A DNA stretch of 64,000 nucleotides from Algoriphagus sp. (GTDB lineage Bacteria > Bacteroidota > Bacteroidia > Cytophagales > Cyclobacteriaceae), in assembly GCF_030694375.1 (NCBI RefSeq), contig NZ_JAUXYL010000049.1, forward strand, positions 186,001 to 250,000, read 5' to 3'. Of the stretch, positions 32,644 to 40,365 are shown in pieces. The notes below the pieces were generated by a model. It did not search any database, had not been told where the DNA came from, and was given only the letters and a program-made list of their open reading frames with translations. The position numbers and the translations under genes are program-made. Position 1 is the stretch's first letter, and each line of letters starts with the position of its first letter.

Positions 32644-34311
32644 ATGAAACGAACCAGAGCACAAGAGTCCAGAGCAGCCATTGAGCGATTGTACATTACG
32701 ATGCGCCATCTTTTTAACAGAGGTAGCTACAAGCCATTGGGTGTTTCCGGTGAAGGACTTATCAGTGCACTGATGACTTTAAGTCCGGAGATTTATGGTT
32801 TGGTTACCGATTCAGAAAAGTTGGAACTCGATGGATTGCTCTATGTGATGGAGCGTCTGCCCAGAGGGATTGAGGAATGCCGCTACGTACGATTGATCAG
32901 TCGTGAGGGGTATGAAACCTCTCATTTGACACCACTCATCCCGGCCAAAAGAAAGCGTAATTGCTATCGATTGGATCATCAGATTATGTACGTGGAGATG
33001 ACCCGTGGTCGGTCTGACATCTACGATATCCTGACTCACCTTACATTTCTATACATAGAATCCCAAAAAATTCTGCGAAACAGCACCGATCCAAAAGGTA
33101 GACTTTCTTCCAATTGGACCATGCTGGCTGATTTTGTGAAAAAAGAACAGGATGGGGAGGAGTTTGACAAAGAATCTGCCAGTGCTTATTTGAGTCATTT
33201 GATCGGAAGAACTTTTGAAGAGACCCGAGACGCAGTAGATAAGTTTGAGAGTAGCAGTAATTCAAACAGTCTTTTTTCCATCGTGTATTACCTCGGGAAA
33301 CTGGCCATGGATGAAGCGACAGAAGGATTGGATCGTGAGATAAGCTTCTCTGCAACCTTGCGAGAGCGAGTGGGGCATCACGTCTATGGAGAACTTTGGG
33401 CAGACCGAATCAAGGAAACACTACTGAATCTGGATCTGCTTAAACGTCCGATTCATATCATCTCAGCCAATCTTCACAGCGTCCTGAATACCATCTATGG
33501 TCATCAGGCATTGGGATTGAAGTCATATGAGGAAATCGAGCAGGTGGTGATGGATATTTCTGTCAAAGCAAAAAATAACCACGGAAAGAAAATTCGTGAT
33601 TATGCGGAGAAACATGGATTCATCGATCTTCCTGACGAGTCAGGTACAAATATCGGAGCACAGATCATTGACACGGCCTGGCTTGAAAATTCGACCTTAA
33701 TCCCTGGTGTTGCCCTTCCGGAAGAAAAAGAAAAGCGTCCGGTTTTCGTGGTAATGGATTATGCTTTTGGGGAGCAAGCCTATGAGTGCTTTGACGAATT
33801 ATTGAAAAAATATAATGTGGGCGAAAAGGAGTATTCGCTGAATGTCATTTCGACTTCCATTATGGGGAAAGCAGGAATTTTACACGGCGGAAAAGGAGAC
33901 TTAATGGTTCCGGATTCACACGTGTTCGAAGGAACTGCCGATAATTATCCCTTCAGGAATGAGCTGAAAAAAGCAGACTTCGAAGGATATGGTTTGGGAG
34001 TCTATACCGGATCAATGGTAACTGTCTTGGGTACATCCCTGCAAAACCGGGATATCCTCACCTATTTCATGAAGTCCTCTTGGCATGCCGTTGGACTGGA
34101 GATGGAAGGGGCGCATTATCAAAAAGCCATCCAATCCGCTTCCAAGATCCGAAAAAGCATCCGCTCCAATGTAAAAGTGCTCTATGCCTATTATGCCTCG
34201 GACAACCCATTGGAGACGGGAAGTACTTTGGCCTCGGGAGCTTTGGGAATGGAGGGCGTTCGCCCAACTTACCTGATCACTTATAAAATTTTGGAAAAAC
34301 TGTTTGGTTAA
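32644..34311 (+). CDS. Bacteroidota-type protein with a nucleoside-phosphorylase-like C-terminus
   Basis: This encodes 555 residues. I believe this corresponds to a DUF family of Bacteroidota (possibly DUF6909) but cannot confirm it. The N-terminal 350 residues are soluble and largely helical (RAAIERLYITMRHLFNRGSY, ILTHLTFLYIESQKIL). From about residue 355 the sequence looks like the PNP/UDP phosphorylase superfamily: strand VFVVMDYAFGEQ, Gly-rich ISTSIMGKAGILHGGKGDLM, GVYTGSMVTVLG and the hallmark GLEMEGAHYQKAIQ at about 482-495, which matches the substrate-binding MExE/MEGA block. It may bind or cleave a nucleoside or related compound in the cytosol. It is transcribed alone, ending at a strong terminator. 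Confidence 0.8.
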   Translation: MKRTRAQESRAAIERLYITMRHLFNRGSYKPLGVSGEGLISALMTLSPEIYGLVTDSEKLELDGLLYVMERLPRGIEECRYVRLISREGYETSHLTPLIPAKRKRNCYRLDHQIMYVEMTRGRSDIYDILTHLTFLYIESQKILRNSTDPKGRLSSNWTMLADFVKKEQDGEEFDKESASAYLSHLIGRTFEETRDAVDKFESSSNSNSLFSIVYYLGKLAMDEATEGLDREISFSATLRERVGHHVYGELWADRIKETLLNLDLLKRPIHIISANLHSVLNTIYGHQALGLKSYEEIEQVVMDISVKAKNNHGKKIRDYAEKHGFIDLPDESGTNIGAQIIDTAWLENSTLIPGVALPEEKEKRPVFVVMDYAFGEQAYECFDELLKKYNVGEKEYSLNVISTSIMGKAGILHGGKGDLMVPDSHVFEGTADNYPFRNELKKADFEGYGLGVYTGSMVTVLGTSLQNRDILTYFMKSSWHAVGLEMEGAHYQKAIQSASKIRKSIRSNVKVLYAYYASDNPLETGSTLASGALGMEGVRPTYLITYKILEKLFG

Positions 34312-34340
34312 GCCCTTTAAAAGAGAATTCTAACTATTTA

Positions 34341-34375
34341 AAAAAGCGGTAGCCAAATTTTGGCTACCGCTTTTT
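34341..34375. terminator. Bidirectional terminator
   Basis: AAAAAGCGGTAGCCAAA (34341-34357) pairs with TTTGGCTACCGCTTTTT (34359-34375), a long near-perfect stem with T-runs on both strands. It ends the 555-residue gene (plus) and the NTF2-like gene (minus), which converge here. Confidence 0.92.
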
Positions 34376-34388
34376 GCTTTCATTAAAC

Positions 34389-34844
34389 TCAAGGCTTTTC
34401 CACTCGAGTGGAATGAAGCATATCCAATCGCCACCCTGCATTGGTTTTCACTGCTGTGGCACTTTCCAGCCACTTGATTTCACGGATCACTTCTCCATCC
34501 CGGGTGATCGTCGCATAATTCCAATAGCCCACCCAAGCCCGATTTCCTTCTACTTTGGTCTGAATAAATTCAAAACGATTGGTTCGGGTAGGAGGATTGG
34601 GATTGGCCTGAGCCCGAGTCAGGTAGTTTTGGATAAAAGCCATGTCCCAAATTTCCCCCTGCTCGAAGAGTAAGAAATCAGGGGTGTAGAAATTTGGAAG
34701 CAAGTCTGAATTGAACTCTGAAAAGATCCCATCAAAGGAATCCTGAATCAGTTGTTGCACTTGCTTTTCATCGGATGGAATTGCGTTTTGAGCGAAAGCA
34801 GCTGTGTTAAGTAGAAGGAAGAGTAGGAGATAGACAGTTTTCAT
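34389..34844 (-). CDS. Exported NTF2-like (SnoaL/DUF4440-type) protein
   Basis: This is a 151-residue protein starting at the ATG at 34844. A longer frame to 34898 exists, but the first 18 residues are polar and the signal peptide (MKTVYLLLFLLLNTAAFAQ) begins at 34844. The mature part has the helix-then-sheet pattern of NTF2-like domains (EKQVQQLIQDSFDGIFSEFN, FLLFEQGEIWDMAFIQNY, AWVGYWNYATITRDGE, WRLDMLHSTRVEK). Such domains bind small ligands or act as chaperone-like partners. It follows the M20 hydrolase gene by 54 bp on the same strand and probably shares its transcript. Confidence 0.8.
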   Translation of the reverse strand: MKTVYLLLFLLLNTAAFAQNAIPSDEKQVQQLIQDSFDGIFSEFNSDLLPNFYTPDFLLFEQGEIWDMAFIQNYLTRAQANPNPPTRTNRFEFIQTKVEGNRAWVGYWNYATITRDGEVIREIKWLESATAVKTNAGWRLDMLHSTRVEKP

Positions 34845-34898
34845 AGGAAAGGGGATTCGATTAGTAAAAGCTTCAATCTCTTTGGAGGATTTTCCCAA

Positions 34899-36350
34899 TC
34901 AATAGCCTGCATTCAAAGGAGGAGGACCATCAGGAACAATTCCTTTATAGACATAATCTCCTTTTCTGGCTTTGAATTCCGCTTTGATTTCGTTTCGGAG
35001 GGTTTCGTTTTGGTAGAGATCAACCATAGTCATGGCAAGTGCTTTGGCTGCGTAACCCATCCCTTTGTGCCCGATGGACATTCCTCCCGAGGCTACCACC
35101 GCCCAGGAATGCCAAGGTGTGCCGTTTGGTGCCGTGGTCGCGGTCATACGAATCGTGGGTACTACCCAACTCACATCACCGACATCGGTACTTCCTCCCA
35201 TGCTGTGTTCCAATGTCTCTTCCAGTGGTTTGATGACTGATACCAGCCCGATCTGAGGTTTTCCGGTAGCTTCCTGAATCTTTTTGGCGAATGATTGCTC
35301 TTCCTCGGTGTAGGTGATTGGCCCAAGTGCTTCCAGATTGGTTTGCATAGCAACTGATCCGCTTCGGTTTACCAAAATCTCATGCACGCCAGAGACCAAA
35401 GTAACCTTGTGGCTGACATTGGCCAAAATTGCTGCCCCTTCTGCCATTTTCTCCACCTGCTTCCAGACAGGCATTAAGCCTTCTCGACTGGTATCTCTTA
35501 CCCGTACCCAAAGTCTGCTATAGTCCGGAACCACATTGACTACCTGACCTCCGTCCTGAATGTGGTAGTGCATTCTCACGGTTGGTTTGACGTGTTCGCG
35601 GAAATAGTTGATTCCGTTGGTATAAAGTTCCAATGCATCAGAAGCAGAACGACCATTCCATGGATCAGCGGAAGCATGAGCGGCTTGACCGTTGAATTCT
35701 ACTATAAAATCAACCAAAGCCAGACCTTTTTGAACGTCGGTTTTGGTTTGATCCTCAGGATGCCAATCCATCATGATATCCACATCATCCATCAGTCCAG
35801 CCCGAAGCATCCAGAGTTTGCCAAAGAATTTTTCCTCAGCAGGAGTTCCATAGAATCGGATTGTCCCTTTGATTTTTCCGTCGGCAATGAGATCCTTGAT
35901 CGCTCCTGCGGCACTGAGTGAAGCCACACCAAATAGATTGTGACCGCAACCGTGCCCGGGGGCATCTTCATGAAGTGGGCTTTTAAAAGGAACTTTGTTC
36001 TGTGAAAGACCGGGAAGTCCGTCAAACTCTCCCATAATGCCGATGATGGGGCTACCCGAGCCGTATTCTGCCACGAATGCCGTTGGGATTTCCCCTACGC
36101 CACGAGTCACCTTGAATCCGAGTTCTTCAGCATAGGCAGAGAGGGCTGCTGAAGACTTGACTTCTTGAAAGGCAATTTCTTCGAAAGCCCAAATTTGATC
36201 GCTAAGCTCAGTCATTGCAGCAAATCGGGATTTGATGGTGAGCTGGACAGTTTGCTTTAAGGGATTAGGCTTTGTTGTATTTTTTTGGGCAAAAAGGGGA
36301 GAAGTAGCGCTGATAAATGCCGCAGCTATTACTAAATAGCGTTTTTTCAT
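34899..36350 (-). CDS. Exported M20 amidohydrolase, AbgB-like
   Basis: The product has 483 residues with a signal peptide (KKRYLVIAAAFISATSPLFAQ). The M20 fold is clear: GIMGEFDGLPGL, the metal block GHGCGHNLFGVASLSAAGA, the middle ligand DWHPEDQTKT, the dimerisation region (VEFNGQAAHASADPWNGRSA) and the late AEEKF and GGSTDVGDVSW motifs. The nearest characterised relatives are aminobenzoyl-glutamate utilisation protein B and other aminoacylases or carboxypeptidases. The secreted location differs from cytosolic AbgB and suggests periplasmic cleavage of N-acyl amino acids or peptides. It is the first gene of a two-gene unit with the NTF2-like protein. Confidence 0.93.
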   Translation of the reverse strand: MKKRYLVIAAAFISATSPLFAQKNTTKPNPLKQTVQLTIKSRFAAMTELSDQIWAFEEIAFQEVKSSAALSAYAEELGFKVTRGVGEIPTAFVAEYGSGSPIIGIMGEFDGLPGLSQNKVPFKSPLHEDAPGHGCGHNLFGVASLSAAGAIKDLIADGKIKGTIRFYGTPAEEKFFGKLWMLRAGLMDDVDIMMDWHPEDQTKTDVQKGLALVDFIVEFNGQAAHASADPWNGRSASDALELYTNGINYFREHVKPTVRMHYHIQDGGQVVNVVPDYSRLWVRVRDTSREGLMPVWKQVEKMAEGAAILANVSHKVTLVSGVHEILVNRSGSVAMQTNLEALGPITYTEEEQSFAKKIQEATGKPQIGLVSVIKPLEETLEHSMGGSTDVGDVSWVVPTIRMTATTAPNGTPWHSWAVVASGGMSIGHKGMGYAAKALAMTMVDLYQNETLRNEIKAEFKARKGDYVYKGIVPDGPPPLNAGY

Positions 36351-36533
36351 GATGATTGGTGGTCTTGTAAGGTTTTATAGGGATAAGATAAGCATGGATT
36401 TGGAATCTGAGAAAGTTTTCTGCCGTCATGGAGTCATTCTTTTAGAAATGAAGGTGGTGAGTCATTGGAATAGCTATTTTTACAGCTGATTGAATGTCAA
36501 AACTCAGGTAATTATAAACCGTAAATCCAAATC

Positions 36534-37241
36534 ATGAACTTCCATTATTTATCCGATTTTTCAGAAATGAGCAGAAAGGGTTTCGAGCTAGTCAAAGATG
36601 AAATCGACAAAAAACCTGATTTGCTTTTCTGCGTCGCAAGTGGTGGGTCACCTTCCGGACTTTATTCCGAAATGAAAACTTTTCAAGATCAAAATCCCGA
36701 TTTCTGTTCTAAACTTAGAGTAGTAAAATTGGACGAATGGGGAGGTTTGGAGGCAGGGTCGACATTTACTTCGGAGCATGATGTGCAGACTAAGTTTATC
36801 CAGCCATTGGGGATTTCCAAGGATCGGTATTTGACCTTTGACCCTTTTGCAGCAGATCCTGAGGAAGAATGCAAGCGGATGAAGGGCGAATTATGGCAAT
36901 CAGAAATTGACATTTGCATCCTTGGAATAGGAGTAAACGGGCATATTGCACTAAATGAACCAGCTGAAATCCTGCAACCCGGTTTTCATGTTGCGAAGTT
37001 GGCCGAAAGTACGTTGAATAATGGGATGATTAAATCACTAAAGCAGCAGCCGACTTTTGGGATGACGATGGGGGTGGGGGAGATATTGAGGTCTAAAAAA
37101 ATTCTGCTTTTTATCTCAGGATCGGGAAAGAAAGCTGCTTTTGAGAAATTGTTGAACGAGGAAGTGAGTACCCAATGTCCGGCATCACTGCTTTGGCTTC
37201 ATCCGAATGTGGACGTTTTGGTGGACAAGCGTGTGATTTAA
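36534..37241 (+). CDS. NagB/AgaI-type amino-sugar-6-phosphate isomerase/deaminase
   Basis: The 235-residue cytosolic protein belongs to the NagB/RpiA/6-phosphogluconolactonase fold. It has FCVASGGSPSGLY for phosphate binding, KLDEWGGL (D67) and GIGVNGHIALNEP with H137 and E142. In glucosamine-6-phosphate deaminase NagB the residue before GH is a catalytic Asp (GNDGH); here it is N135. An Asn at this position is what I recall for galactosamine-6-phosphate isomerases of the AgaI type, so that substrate is more likely than GlcN6P. There is no other amino-sugar gene nearby. It is transcribed alone. Confidence 0.85.
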   Translation: MNFHYLSDFSEMSRKGFELVKDEIDKKPDLLFCVASGGSPSGLYSEMKTFQDQNPDFCSKLRVVKLDEWGGLEAGSTFTSEHDVQTKFIQPLGISKDRYLTFDPFAADPEEECKRMKGELWQSEIDICILGIGVNGHIALNEPAEILQPGFHVAKLAESTLNNGMIKSLKQQPTFGMTMGVGEILRSKKILLFISGSGKKAAFEKLLNEEVSTQCPASLLWLHPNVDVLVDKRVI

Positions 37242-37425
37242 AAATTTTGTTGATGGTGTAATTTTTTGCCAGAATAAAAGGCAAATCAATAGACTTGAGC
37301 CAATAATGTCAGTCAAAAGCGATCCAAAATCAGTAAGCGTGATGATTTTTCCTTCATTTTGAAAAATTATTTCTTTGAAATTGAACCAGATAAGGGATGG
37401 GTTCCAAAAATATTCAAACCATATA

Positions 37426-37455
37426 TTGCATGGAAAGAGCAAATACCTACCTTTG
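37426..37455 (+). promoter_or_regulatory. Promoter of tRNA-Asp
   Basis: TTG at 37426-37428, a 19-bp spacer and TACCTTTG at 37448-37455 match the Bacteroidota primary sigma consensus exactly. The tRNA begins 30 bp downstream. This is the best promoter match in the window. Confidence 0.8.
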
Positions 37456-37484
37456 CATCACTTCAAACGAGAAGGACAAAAAAC

Positions 37485-37558
37485 GGAGTGGTAGTTCAGC
37501 TGGTTAGAATGCCTGCCTGTCACGCAGGAGGTCGCGGGTTCGAGTCCCGTCCATTCCG
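37485..37558 (+). tRNA. tRNA-Asp (GTC)
   Basis: The 74-nt cloverleaf folds well: acceptor GGAGTGG (37485-37491) with CCATTCC (37551-37557), anticodon stem CCTGC/GCAGG with loop CTGTCAC and anticodon GTC at 37519-37521, and T arm GCGGG-TTCGAGT-CCCGT. One G-T wobble lies in the acceptor. The discriminator is G and CCA is not encoded. Its 3' third plus terminator is repeated in tandem immediately downstream. Confidence 0.96.
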
Positions 37559-38050
37559 CTTATAGCCTCAGAGAAATCTGAGGCTTTTTTGTTTTTGGCA
37601 GGTCTTGGTTTTGAGTCCTCCCGATTCTCGGGACAGGCTGTCCATTCCGCTTATAGCCTCAGCGTAATCTGGGGCTTTTTTGTTTTTGGCAGGTCTCGGG
37701 TTTGAGTCCTCCCGATTATCGGGACAGGCTGTCCTTTCCGCTTATAGCCTCAGCGTAATCTGGGGCTTTTTTGTTTTTGGCAGGTCTTGGTTTTAAGTCC
37801 TCCCGATTCTCGGGACAGGCTGTCCATTCCGCATATAGTCTCAGCGTAATCTGGGGCTTTTTTGTTTTTGGCAGGTCTTGGGTTTGAGTCTTCCCGATTC
37901 TCGGGACAGGCTGTCCATTCCGCTTATAGCCTCAGCGTAATCTGGGGCTTTTTTGTTTTTGGCAGGTCTTGGTTTTGAGTCCTCTCGATTCTCGGGACAG
38001 GCTGTCCATTGTGCTGATAGCCTCAGAAAAATCTAAGGCTTTTTTGTTTT
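37551..38050 (+). repeat. 91-bp tandem array of tRNA-Asp tail plus terminator
   Basis: The block that starts with the tRNA acceptor end recurs at 37551, 37642, 37733, 37824, 37915 and 38006, exactly 91 bp apart each time; the last copy is partial. Each unit has CCATTCCGCTTATAG, a hairpin terminator of the form AGCCTCAG...CTGAGGCT plus a T-run, then TTTTTGGCAGGTC, a decayed T-arm (GGTTTTGAGTCC), an insert CCCGATTCTCGGGACAGGCT and again GTCCATTCC. The insert is two adjoining palindromes. No unit contains the 5' two thirds of a tRNA, so none can be a functional tRNA. The first hairpin is the most perfect and probably terminates the real tRNA transcript. Confidence 0.95.
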
Positions 38051-38373
38051 AGTTTAATGCCGGGGTGGAGTTTTCCGGTTTCAAAGGCGATAAGTCCATT
38101 CGATACATTGCTCCGGTTTTGGGATTTTTATGGGTTTTCGAAGTCTTGTTGGAAAATGATCGATAAATTTCTCCCTGACTTTTTAAATTATGTTTTAGTC
38201 TCAAATACATTGCGTACCCTCTTATTAATACCAATTTGGCGCTATTTGGAATTGTTTAATACAATTAGTATTCAATTAATTATGTCAAAAAAAGGCGTTT
38301 TGATAAGGCTTGAAGAATTAAGGTTCAGGGTCATATTTATATTTTCACTTTCCATTTCCAAGGATCTATTTTA
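38051..38373. other. Intergenic region before accA
   Basis: No supported gene is present in these 323 bp. Two overlapping open frames on opposite strands (61 and 106 codons) have no recognisable domain, and the plus one runs into accA's promoter. The second half is AT-rich. I see no repeats beyond the end of the 91-bp array. Confidence 0.5.
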
Positions 38374-38402
38374 TTGACCATTGAGAGATATCCTTATCTT
38401 TG
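38374..38402 (+). promoter_or_regulatory. Promoter of accA
   Basis: TTG at 38374-38376, an 18-bp spacer and TATCTTTG at 38395-38402 fit the Bacteroidota consensus with a spacer one base short. The start codon chosen for accA is 21 bp downstream, giving a leader of about 15 nt and excluding the ATG at 38400, which would overlap the -7 box. Confidence 0.65.
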
Positions 38403-38423
38403 CTTCTTCCAAAATTCACCAAA

Positions 38424-39371
38424 ATGGTATTAGAATTCGAGAAACCCATTGCTGATTTAGAGCAAAAACTTCAAGAGATGAAAGACCTCGCAAAAGGTCG
38501 GAACATTGATTTAAGCAGCGATATTGAGTCTTTAGAGGAAAAAATTCTTGCTTTGAAAAAAGAGACTTTTGAAAATCTCACCCGCTGGCAACGCGTACAG
38601 CTATCCAGGCATGCAGATAGGCCCTACGCCTTGGATTACATCTACGAAATCACGAATGACTTTATCGAGCTTCATGGCGATCGCAGTGTAAAAGATGACA
38701 AAGCCATGATTGGCGGTTTAGGAGACATTGACGGACGCACAGTGATGTTTATCGGTCAGCAAAAAGGCCGAAACACCAAACAACGACAAGAACGCAATTT
38801 TGGAATGGCAAATCCGGAAGGTTACCGTAAAGCGCTTCGCCTGATGAAAATGGCAGAGAAATTCGGAAAGCCAATCGTCACTTTGATCGATACTCCTGGC
38901 GCATTTCCGGGATTGGAAGCCGAAGAAAGAGGTCAGGGCGAAGCCATCGCAAGAAACCTGAAGGAAATGTTTATGCTCAAAGTTCCTGTGATATGTATCA
39001 TCATCGGTGAAGGTGCTTCAGGTGGCGCTTTGGGTATAGCAATCGGTGATAAAGTTTTTATGTTGGAAAACACTTGGTATTCAGTGATTTCACCTGAATC
39101 CTGTTCTTCAATTCTTTGGAGATCATGGGATTACAAGGAACAAGCAGCTGAAGCACTGAAGCTCACAGCAAAAGATATGAAAGGCAATGGTTTGATCGAT
39201 GACATCATTCCTGAACCACTTGGTGGAGCACATAGAGATATGAAATGGATGGGCAAAACCATTAAAGAGGCAATACTGCATTCTTTGAAAGAGTTGGACA
39301 AGCAAAAGCCTGAAAAACGAATTGAAAACCGCATTGACAAGTTTTGTGCAATGGGTGTGGTGGTTGAGTGA
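38424..39371 (+). CDS. accA: Acetyl-CoA carboxylase carboxyltransferase subunit alpha
   Basis: This is a 315-residue protein, the usual AccA length. An ATG at 38400 is in frame but sits inside the promoter; family members begin like MVLEFEKPI, so 38424 is used. Blocks diagnostic of AccA are RHADRPYALDYI, FIELHGDRSVKDDKAMIGGL, TLIDTPGAFPGLEAEERGQG, IGEGASGGALGIAIGD and SPESCSSILWRSWDYKEQAA. With AccD it transfers the carboxyl group from biotin to acetyl-CoA, giving malonyl-CoA for fatty acid synthesis in the cytosol. accD is not in the window. Confidence 0.98.
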   Translation: MVLEFEKPIADLEQKLQEMKDLAKGRNIDLSSDIESLEEKILALKKETFENLTRWQRVQLSRHADRPYALDYIYEITNDFIELHGDRSVKDDKAMIGGLGDIDGRTVMFIGQQKGRNTKQRQERNFGMANPEGYRKALRLMKMAEKFGKPIVTLIDTPGAFPGLEAEERGQGEAIARNLKEMFMLKVPVICIIIGEGASGGALGIAIGDKVFMLENTWYSVISPESCSSILWRSWDYKEQAAEALKLTAKDMKGNGLIDDIIPEPLGGAHRDMKWMGKTIKEAILHSLKELDKQKPEKRIENRIDKFCAMGVVVE

Positions 39372-39460
39372 TGATTAGATGCTTCGCCTACGCTCAGCTC
39401 AAGAATTTGAAATCCAGATAGCTATCAGGAGATTGCAGAAACGCAAGAACTTTAAATAAA

Positions 39461-39507
39461 CCAAAAAGCAATCTATCCACCCTGGGAAAGGTTGCTTTTG
39501 GCTTTTT
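39461..39507 (+). terminator. Probable terminator of accA
   Basis: CCAAAAAGCAA (39461-39471) pairs with TTGCTTTTGG (about 39492-39501) with a one-base bulge, followed by CTTTTT. The loop of about 20 nt is long, so confidence is moderate. It lies 90 bp past the accA stop and 19 bp before the next start. Confidence 0.5.
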
Positions 39508-39525
39508 AACCCAAAACAAACCCAA

Positions 39526-40365
39526 ATGGAATTATACACTGTCAATACTGGGTTTTTCAAATTGGATGGCGGTGCTATGTTTGGTGTCGTTCCCAAATCG
39601 CTTTGGTCTCGCACCAATCCTGCCGACGAGAATAACCTTTGCTCTTGGGCGATGCGAAGTCTGTTGGCCGTTGAAGGAGATCGAATCGTACTGATAGACA
39701 ATGGTATCGGCGACAAGCAAGATGCAAAATTTTTCTCCCACTATTTCCTTCATGGAGATGACACCTTGAAAGGAAGTCTCCATCAGCTTGGGGTTAATTT
39801 TCATCAGATTACCGATAATTTTTTAACACACCTGCACTTTGACCATTGCGGTGGTGGTGTCAGCTATGGTTCACATGGTCAATACGAAATGACTTTTCCA
39901 AGGGCGACCTATTGGTCTAATGCGGATCACTGGGAATGGGCCACTGTGCCCAATCCAAGGGAAAAGGCCTCTTTTTTGACAGAAAACATACTTCCGCTAC
40001 AGGAATTGGGTCAATTGCAGTTTTTGGATCTGGGTCAAAAAAGTCTCTTTCCGGGATTTGACTTCATTACTGTAGATGGGCATACCGACAAGCAGATGCT
40101 TCCAAGAATTCAGTACAAAGGCAAAACTGTAGTTTTTGTTGCTGATTTGCTGCCTTCAGTAGGACATATCCCTTTAGCTTATGTCATGGGATATGATACA
40201 AGGCCTTTGATTACCATGAGTGAAAAGCAGGTGTTTTTGGAAGAAGCTGCAAAGGAAGGGTACATTTTGTTTTTGGAGCACGATCCCATTAATGAATGCT
40301 GTACCGTGAAAATGACGGATCGGGGAGTTCGTTTGGACCAAACTTTCAGACTCGATGAAATCTAA
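39526..40365 (+). CDS. Metallo-beta-lactamase-fold hydrolase
   Basis: The 279-residue cytosolic protein has the HxHxDH metal motif (FLTHLHFDHCGGG, about residues 103-110), a further ligand in TVDGHTDKQ and Asp in VFVADLLPSVGH, and a C-terminal His in LFLEHDP. It belongs to the broad glyoxalase II/YtnP-like group; lactonase, phosphodiesterase or thioesterase activity are all possible and sequence alone does not choose. The stop codon lies 11 bp inside the next gene (patatin), so the two are translationally coupled, together with PlsC, which suggests a link to lipid metabolism. Confidence 0.88.
   Translation: MELYTVNTGFFKLDGGAMFGVVPKSLWSRTNPADENNLCSWAMRSLLAVEGDRIVLIDNGIGDKQDAKFFSHYFLHGDDTLKGSLHQLGVNFHQITDNFLTHLHFDHCGGGVSYGSHGQYEMTFPRATYWSNADHWEWATVPNPREKASFLTENILPLQELGQLQFLDLGQKSLFPGFDFITVDGHTDKQMLPRIQYKGKTVVFVADLLPSVGHIPLAYVMGYDTRPLITMSEKQVFLEEAAKEGYILFLEHDPINECCTVKMTDRGVRLDQTFRLDEI

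Noticed and set aside
37642..38005. Additional tRNA genes in the array
   Set aside because: Units contain only the T-arm and acceptor end, interrupted by a palindrome; there is no D arm, anticodon arm or 5' acceptor strand.
37551..38050. CRISPR array
   Set aside because: The 91-bp units are near-identical over their whole length, with no unique spacers, and no cas genes lie nearby.
38049..38377. Frames of 61 (minus) and 106 (plus) codons before accA
   Set aside because: No domain, opposite strands over the same bases, and the plus frame ends just before the accA promoter; treated as chance.
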